NCBI RefSeq assembly: GCF_000192745.1
Contig: NC_015259.1
Location: 3,983,001 to 4,047,000, forward strand
From: Polymorphum gilvum SL003B-26A1
GTDB lineage: Bacteria > Pseudomonadota > Alphaproteobacteria > Rhizobiales > Stappiaceae
Direction: 5' to 3'
DNA length: 64,000 nucleotides
Part shown: one piece after another, positions 59,087 through 64,000 of the stretch
Layout of the letters: each line of letters opens with the position of its first letter
Position numbering within the stretch: the stretch's first letter is position 1
Notes under the pieces: model-generated
What the model was told of the DNA's origin: nothing
The model's database searches: none
What the model saw: the letters and a program-made list of their open reading frames with translations, nothing else
Program-made: the position numbers and the translations under genes

Positions 59087-60148
59087 TCAGCTCATCCAGC
59101 GCAGGGTCCTGGCCTTGACCGGATTGTCGAAGGCGCGGCCCTCGGCCTGGGAGGTGGCCCATTCGCGTTTGAGCTGCATCCACCAGCGGCCCTGGGTGTC
59201 GGCGTCGTTGATCAGCATGAGCTTGGGGTTGTACTCCAGCCCTTCGCGCTGCTGGATGACGACGCGGCGATCCTGGTCGAGGAAGACGTTCATCAGGTAG
59301 CGGACCAGCGGATTGAACGGCTTCAGCCAGCCGATCGTCGACCAGAACAGCTGGCGGACCTCGGTCTCGTCCTCCGTCACCGGCGTGATCGTGGTCAGCC
59401 CGACGACGCAATGCCGGTCGCCCTTGATGTGCTCGATCCTGAGACCGGGAAGGCGGTAGCTGATCTCGGTGGTGACGTTGTCGCCGAGCAGATAGCGATA
59501 GGCGATGTTCTGCGGCGGGATCTTGTGGCGCACCATGGCCCAGCCGAGCTCCGACGGCTCGAACACCTTCTCCTTCGGCCGGAGCTTCGCGCCGTTCTTC
59601 TTGAACCACCAGGACGTGTGCACGAAGGCGGCGTGGGTCGGGTCCATCAGGCCGAGCGCGGCATGGTCGACCGAGCAGACGAAGGGCTGCATGATGGCAA
59701 CGCTCGGGCCCTGGTCGGCGGCGAAGTCCGGCAGCAGCGGCGGCGCCGGCTGGCGGCCGTCCTCCGGCTTCTCGCCCTTCTCGGCGAAATAGATCCAGAT
59801 CAGGCCCTGCTGCTCGACCGCCGGATAGGCGCCGCAGGTGATCTTCGAATAGTCGATGGTCTGGTATTCGTGGGTCGAGGGAATGTCGACGCAGGCGCCG
59901 TCGGTGTCGAACTTCCAGCCGTGATAGCAGCACTGGACGTGCTCGCCGTCGAACCAGCCGTGGCGCAGCGGGATGCCGCGATGCGGGCAGATGTCGCGCA
60001 GCGCGAACACCTTGCCGTGCCGGTCGCGGCCGATCAGCACCAGTTCGCCCATCAGCTTGCGGCCGGTCATGGCACCGGCCTTGATCTCGGCGCCCGGGCA
60101 GGCGACGTACCACAGGCCGCGCAGGAGTTCCGCCTTGAGATTGTCCAC
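59087..60148 (-). CDS. Rieske [2Fe-2S] aromatic-ring-hydroxylating oxygenase, alpha subunit
   Basis: 353 residues. Rieske cluster ligands Cys54, His56 (CPHRGIPL) and Cys73, His76 (CCYHGW), then the catalytic domain with a nonhaem-iron motif MDPTHAAFVH. No reductase or ferredoxin is encoded nearby, so an unlinked electron donor is needed. The class covers VanA-like demethylases and steroid or aromatic oxygenases; substrate not known. Start ATG at 60146-60148 in the short gap before the unknown protein. Confidence 0.9.
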   Translation of the reverse strand: MDNLKAELLRGLWYVACPGAEIKAGAMTGRKLMGELVLIGRDRHGKVFALRDICPHRGIPLRHGWFDGEHVQCCYHGWKFDTDGACVDIPSTHEYQTIDYSKITCGAYPAVEQQGLIWIYFAEKGEKPEDGRQPAPPLLPDFAADQGPSVAIMQPFVCSVDHAALGLMDPTHAAFVHTSWWFKKNGAKLRPKEKVFEPSELGWAMVRHKIPPQNIAYRYLLGDNVTTEISYRLPGLRIEHIKGDRHCVVGLTTITPVTEDETEVRQLFWSTIGWLKPFNPLVRYLMNVFLDQDRRVVIQQREGLEYNPKLMLINDADTQGRWWMQLKREWATSQAEGRAFDNPVKARTLRWMS

Positions 60149-60275
60149 GAGCCTCGTCCCTCAGCTTGGCATGTCGATCGGGTCGGGCCGGGTTTACAGG
60201 AGGGACCGTGCCCGCTCAAGCGGGGCGAATGCGTAGGCGCAGGACGGGCGACCGACGAGGCCGGCCGGACAGGGG

Positions 60276-60848
60276 TCAGGCGATACCGGACAGGAGGTTG
60301 CCGAGCTGGCTGCCGGTACCCGCATAAAGCGAGGACACCGAAGCGCCCTGGTAAACGGACGTGACGCCGTTGCCGGAGACTTCGACGTCGAGCGCGCTGG
60401 CGGAGCGGGCCGACAGGCCGGTGGCGCTGTCGTAGGAGACGCGCTCGAAGGAGACGAAGGAGGCGGAAATCGTCTGCCCGCCGATCTCGCCCTCGACGGT
60501 GGTCCGGGTGACGGTCGCGCTCTCGTAGGCGGCGGACGCGGCAGCGCCGCCCTCGTCCTCGCCGAGCGCGGCCTTCAACTGGCCGGCGGCCTTGCGGTAG
60601 TCCTCGACGGTGGCGAGCGCGCCGTCCTCGTCGTCGTCCCTGCCCTTGCCCTTGTCGACCGCCGCCTGCAGGGCGGCGATGACGACCGCGTCCTCCTCGG
60701 CCTTCTCCGCCGCCGCCTGCAGGGCGCTGACGGCCGGGGCGTCGGGAGCGTCAGACCGTGTGGCCGCCGCCTTGCCCTGGCCCGAACCGGACTGGCCGGC
60801 GGCAAACAGCGTGGCGGTGGTCGTCGTGGTCTCGATGGTCAATTGCAT
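60276..60848 (-). CDS. hypothetical protein, low-complexity Ala/Gly/Ser-rich
   Basis: 190 residues, not recognised. The N-terminus is Thr-rich (TIETTTTTATLF), then an Ala-rich predicted helix (residues about 40-105: AAAEKAEEDAVVIAALQAAVDKGKG), then a Gly/Ser-rich part ending in TGSQLGNLLSGIA. No signal peptide or membrane helix is clear. It has the look of a secreted, flagellar or surface protein, but this is guesswork. Codon use is like its neighbours. The candidate CtrA box 84 bases upstream suggests control by the cell-cycle or motility regulator. Confidence 0.6.
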   Translation of the reverse strand: MQLTIETTTTTATLFAAGQSGSGQGKAAATRSDAPDAPAVSALQAAAEKAEEDAVVIAALQAAVDKGKGRDDDEDGALATVEDYRKAAGQLKAALGEDEGGAAASAAYESATVTRTTVEGEIGGQTISASFVSFERVSYDSATGLSARSASALDVEVSGNGVTSVYQGASVSSLYAGTGSQLGNLLSGIA

Positions 60849-60935
60849 GGTGCGGCCCCGCGCGGGCTTGAAACGACGCGGCGAAGGCGGCCGGACGACC
60901 GCGACTCCCGTCGCCCAGCAGGCTCCGAAAAAATA

Positions 60936-60951
60936 GTTAACATGCTATTAA
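60936..60951. promoter_or_regulatory. CtrA box, TTAA-N7-TTAAC
   Basis: TTAACATGCTATTAAC at 60936-60951 matches the CtrA consensus TTAA-N7-TTAAC exactly. It lies in an AT-rich patch 84 bases upstream of the unknown gene on the minus strand and 190 bases upstream of dctP on the plus strand. It could serve either. Confidence 0.65.
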
Positions 60952-61140
60952 CCCTTATCAAGGCCTTGCAATATATACTCCTTTTTACCATCTGGCGGAC
61001 ACGGGCCGGCGGTGGACAATGCTAGCGAGGCTTGCCGGAACGCCCTTCCTGCGCAACACTCTCTCCCCAGAAGCGCCCAAGCGGCGACTTCATGCGTGAC
61101 CGCGAGGACGAACTGCGGCACGCACCAGGGGAGGAAGCTC

Positions 61141-62157
61141 ATGAAACTGGTCAAGTACACTCTTGGCGCGGCTCTGGCTGCCATGACGGTCACATCCGCG
61201 CAAGCGGCGGAAGTCGAACTGCGCCTGGCGCACTGGGTGCCGCCGACGCATCCGATCCAGCAGTACGGCATCGAGCCGTGGGTCGAGTCGATCAAGCAGG
61301 CCTCGAACGGGCGGATCAACATCACGATCTTCCCGGCCCAGCAGCTCGGCGCCGCGCCCGACCACTACGACATGACCCGCGACGGCATCACCGACATCGG
61401 CTATGTCAACCCGGGCTACACGGCCGGCCGGTTCCCGATCTACAGCATGCTGGAGGTGCCGTTCCACGCCACCGACGCCACCAAGGCGGCGACCGCCATC
61501 CACGAGTGGTACGCTCCCCATGCGGAAAAGGAGATGGCGGACGTCAAGTTCTGCCTGATGAACCCGCACGACCCGGGCACGATCCATTCCAAGAAGCCGA
61601 TCAGGGTGCCGGCGGACGTCAAGGGCCTGAACGTGCGCCCGGCGCATGCCACCATGGCCCGCTTCGTCAACCTGCTCGGCGGCGGCAGCGTGCAGGTGCC
61701 CGCGCCCGAGGCGCGCGAGGCGCTGGCCAAGGGCGCGGCCGACGCGATCACCTTCCCGTGGAACTCGATCTACATCTTCGGCATCGACAGCGAGACCAAG
61801 CACCACCTCGACATGCCGTTCTACCTGTCCGGCCAGGTCCTGCTGATCAACAAGGACAAGTACAACGGCCTGGCGGAGCAGGACCGCAAGGTCATCGACG
61901 ATCACTGCACGCCGGAATGGTCGGGCAGGTTCTCCGCCGGCTGGGCGGAGAACGAGGCGAGCGGCCGGCAGAAGATGATCGAGTCCGGCGAGCACACGCT
62001 GTACAAGCCGACCGACGAGGAAGTCGCGCTGTGGCGCGAGGCGGCGGCGCCGCTGCTCGACAGCTGGAAGGCGGACGTCGCGGCCAAGGGCGGCGACGCG
62101 GAGGCGATCTACGCCGGCTATCTCGCCGCGCTGGAAAAGCACGGCATCCGCTACTGA
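61141..62157 (+). CDS. dctP: TRAP transporter substrate-binding protein DctP
   Basis: Periplasmic binding protein of 338 residues with a Sec signal (KYTLGAALAAMTVTSAQAA). The DctP core is seen: LRLAHWVPPTHPIQ, INITIFPAQQLG, DIGYVNPGYTAGRFP, and VKGLNVRPAHA (the arginine that grips the carboxylate). GGGGAGGAAG precedes the ATG at 61141. It is followed by the two TRAP membrane subunits. The substrate is probably a small organic acid, not identified. Confidence 0.94.
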   Translation: MKLVKYTLGAALAAMTVTSAQAAEVELRLAHWVPPTHPIQQYGIEPWVESIKQASNGRINITIFPAQQLGAAPDHYDMTRDGITDIGYVNPGYTAGRFPIYSMLEVPFHATDATKAATAIHEWYAPHAEKEMADVKFCLMNPHDPGTIHSKKPIRVPADVKGLNVRPAHATMARFVNLLGGGSVQVPAPEAREALAKGAADAITFPWNSIYIFGIDSETKHHLDMPFYLSGQVLLINKDKYNGLAEQDRKVIDDHCTPEWSGRFSAGWAENEASGRQKMIESGEHTLYKPTDEEVALWREAAAPLLDSWKADVAAKGGDAEAIYAGYLAALEKHGIRY

Positions 62158-62164
62158 GATCAGA

Positions 62165-62190
62165 CCCGGCGGGCGGAGCCGTCCGCCGGG
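62165..62190 (+). other. hairpin between dctP and dctQ
   Basis: CCCGGCGG (62165-62172) and CCGCCGGG (62183-62190) with a short loop extend by a G-T and a C-G pair. It starts 8 bases after the dctP stop. It probably raises dctP mRNA relative to the membrane genes, as for the hairpin after the nucleoside binding protein. Confidence 0.6.
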
Positions 62191-62218
62191 CCCTCCCACC
62201 CCCTGACACGGCGGAGCC

Positions 62219-62785
62219 ATGCACCGGACCGGATTCCTGGAACGGGCGTCGCTGGCGATCGAGAAGGTCGCCGGCGCGCTGCTCGGACTGATCACGCTGC
62301 TGGTCGTCGCCTCGGCAATCGGCCGCTACTTCCTCGCCTGGCCGATCCCCGACGCCTTCGACCTGTCGCGGCTGCTGCTCGGCGCGGCGATCATGTGGGG
62401 CTTCGCCAGCGTCGCCTACCGCGGCTCGCACATCAAGGTCGACCTGTTCGCCGAGATGCTCGGCGCCAGGACGCGCAGGGCGGTCGACTTCCTGGCCTGG
62501 AGCGTGCTGCTCGTCTTCACCCTGCTGCTGACCTGGAAGATGGGCGAGCGGGTGCTGACCGTGTGGCGCGCCGGCGAGGGCACGATGGACCTGCGCCTGC
62601 CGCACTGGCCCTTCGTGGCGCTGATCTGGACCGGCGTCGCCGTGTCGCTCGTCGGCGTCACGGCGCGGCTGACGCTGATCGCCCTGCACGGGGCCGGACT
62701 CGATCATTTCGAACGCGCCGAAGCGATCCTCGACGACGAGGACACGGCCGGCGCCCTGACGGGTGAAGACAGCAGACATGGCTAG
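62219..62785 (+). CDS. dctQ: TRAP transporter small permease DctQ
   Basis: 188 residues with four membrane helices, typical DctQ (RYFLAWPIPDAFDLSRLLL; WGFASVAYRGSHIKVDLF). The start ATG at 62219 has GGAG upstream. It overlaps dctM by 8 bases. A C-terminal hydrophilic tail of about 30 residues (DEDTAGALTGEDSRHG) is longer than usual. Confidence 0.9.
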   Translation: MHRTGFLERASLAIEKVAGALLGLITLLVVASAIGRYFLAWPIPDAFDLSRLLLGAAIMWGFASVAYRGSHIKVDLFAEMLGARTRRAVDFLAWSVLLVFTLLLTWKMGERVLTVWRAGEGTMDLRLPHWPFVALIWTGVAVSLVGVTARLTLIALHGAGLDHFERAEAILDDEDTAGALTGEDSRHG

Positions 62786-64000
62786 CGCCGATCTCATCGC
62801 CGTCGCCGGCTTCCTCGCCCTGTTCGCCATGATGATCCTGCGCGTGCCGATCGGCGTCGCCATGGGGCTGGTCGGCATCGGCGGCTTCGCCTCGGTCGCC
62901 GGCATCGGGCCGGCGCTCAACCTGCTCGCCCAGTCGCCGATCCGCACGGTGACGGACTTCAACCTGTCGCTGATCCCGTTCTTCATCCTGATGGGCGTGC
63001 TGGCGACCAACTCGGGCATGTCGCGCGAGCTGTTCCGCACCGGCCAGGCCTGGTTCGGCAGCTTCCGGGGCGGCATGGCGCTGTCGACCATCGGCGCCTG
63101 CGCCGGCTTCGCCGCCATCTGCGGCTCGTCGGTGGCGACCGCCGCGACCATGACCAAGATCGCGCTGCCGGAGATGAAGCGGGTCGGCTACCGCGACGAC
63201 ATCGCCACCGGCGTGATCGCCGCCGGCGGCACGCTCGGCATCCTGATCCCGCCGTCGGTGGTGCTCGCCGTCTATGCCTTCATCACCCAGCAGGACGTCG
63301 GCCGGCTGTTCATCGCCGGCGTCGTACCGGGCCTGCTCGCCATCGTCATGTACATGCTGACGGTACGCATCGCCTATGCCCGCTCGCTGCCGGACGGCAC
63401 GCCATTCGACCTGATGGCCGCGATCCGCTCCATGTCGGGCGTGTGGGCGGTGCTGCTGCTGTTCGTCAGCATCATCGGCAGCATCTATTTCGGCCTGGTG
63501 ACGGCGACGGAGGCGGCGGCGGCCGGCTCGGTGCTGACCGCGCTGATCGGCATCCTGCGCGGACGGCTCGGGTTCCGCTCGATCATGGACAGCCTGGTCG
63601 AGGCGCTACGCACCTCGGTCGCCATCTACACCATCCTGATCGGCGCCATCCTGTTCGGCTATTTCCTCGCCATCACCCAGACGCCGCAGAAGATCACCGC
63701 GCTGCTGGTCGGCCTCGACCTCGGCGCCTACAGCACCCTGGCGATCATCCTGCTGTTCTTCATCGTCATGGGCTGCATCCTAGACGCCATGGCGATGATC
63801 ATCCTGCTGGTGCCGATCGTGTTCCCGGTCGTCATCCAGCTCGGCTTCGACCCGATCTGGTTCGGCGTCATCATCGTCATGACCGTCGAACTCGGCCTGA
63901 TCACGCCGCCGGTCGGCATGAACGTGTTCGTCATCAACACGCTGGCGCGCGAAGTCAGCCTGCCGACGGTGTTCAAGGGCGTGCTGCCGTTCGTGGCGGC
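62778..64000 (+). CDS. dctM: TRAP transporter large permease DctM, 3' end beyond the window
   Basis: At least 407 residues are visible with no stop codon, so it continues past the window and is nearly complete (DctM is about 430). Motifs: RVPIGVAMGLVGIGG, SLIPFFILMGVLA, AGFAAICGSSVATAATM, GGTLGILIPPSV, and near the end ELGLITPPVGMN. Begins at ATG 62778 within the end of dctQ. It carries the solute with Na+ or H+ coupling. Confidence 0.95.
   Translation, partial: MASADLIAVAGFLALFAMMILRVPIGVAMGLVGIGGFASVAGIGPALNLLAQSPIRTVTDFNLSLIPFFILMGVLATNSGMSRELFRTGQAWFGSFRGGMALSTIGACAGFAAICGSSVATAATMTKIALPEMKRVGYRDDIATGVIAAGGTLGILIPPSVVLAVYAFITQQDVGRLFIAGVVPGLLAIVMYMLTVRIAYARSLPDGTPFDLMAAIRSMSGVWAVLLLFVSIIGSIYFGLVTATEAAAAGSVLTALIGILRGRLGFRSIMDSLVEALRTSVAIYTILIGAILFGYFLAITQTPQKITALLVGLDLGAYSTLAIILLFFIVMGCILDAMAMIILLVPIVFPVVIQLGFDPIWFGVIIVMTVELGLITPPVGMNVFVINTLAREVSLPTVFKGVLPFVA

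Overview
The window is GC-rich, gene-dense chromosomal DNA of an alphaproteobacterium, most likely of the Hyphomicrobiales (a Stappia/Polymorphum-like or rhizobial lineage would fit, but this is inference). The reasons are a PutA without a DNA-binding domain divergent from an Lrp-type regulator, a form-II CoxGSLM cluster, tandem DUF1194 proteins, TRAP transporters, many chemoreceptors and candidate CtrA boxes (TTAA-N7-TTAA). No phage, transposase, CRISPR, tRNA or rRNA gene was seen. The window looks like core and lineage-specific chromosome rather than a mobile island.

Layout. 1-15286: a nucleoside uptake and salvage region, almost all on the minus strand. In transcription order it holds a SorC/DeoR-type regulator, a BMP-family binding protein, a double-ATPase ABC protein, two permeases, cdd, a purine nucleoside phosphorylase, deoC, deoA, deoB, a phytanoyl-CoA-dioxygenase-like protein and an adenosine deaminase. 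An MFS transporter on the plus strand follows, then upp and a truncated SDR on the minus strand. Together these genes import nucleosides, deaminate and phosphorolyse them, convert pentose phosphates to deoxyribose-5-phosphate and glycolytic intermediates, and salvage uracil. 15287-22858 (plus): two paralogous secreted vWA-like DUF1194 proteins behind a textbook sigma-54 promoter, mgsA-glk, the helicase hrpB, and a DUF1186/SEC-C protein. 22890-31094: putA with divergent putR, a ynjBCD-type ABC importer, and bfr/bfd iron storage genes.

31240-52449 is dominated by signal transduction. It carries four methyl-accepting chemotaxis proteins. One is preceded by a secreted standalone PDC-like sensor. 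Another forms, with an overlapping PAS gene, a two-gene split version of the aerotaxis receptor Aer. Between them lie a CoxG-S-L-M molybdenum hydroxylase operon (form-II active-site motif) with an AcoR-like regulator lacking the AAA+ domain and an 18-bp perfect palindrome in the gap; an RNA methyltransferase pair and an SDR; a degenerate cold-shock protein; and a B12-binding radical SAM protein.

52897-64000 holds lepA, a GNAT acetyltransferase, murein endopeptidase mepA, a patatin-like lipase, an M42 aminopeptidase, a Rieske oxygenase, a low-complexity protein of unknown function next to a good CtrA box, and a TRAP transporter (DctP, DctQ and a DctM that runs off the end).

The most interesting observations are the sigma-54 promoter in front of the DUF1194 pair, the split Aer, the secreted sensor paired with a chemoreceptor, the AcoR-like regulator and its palindrome, and several CtrA-like sites near motility-type genes.
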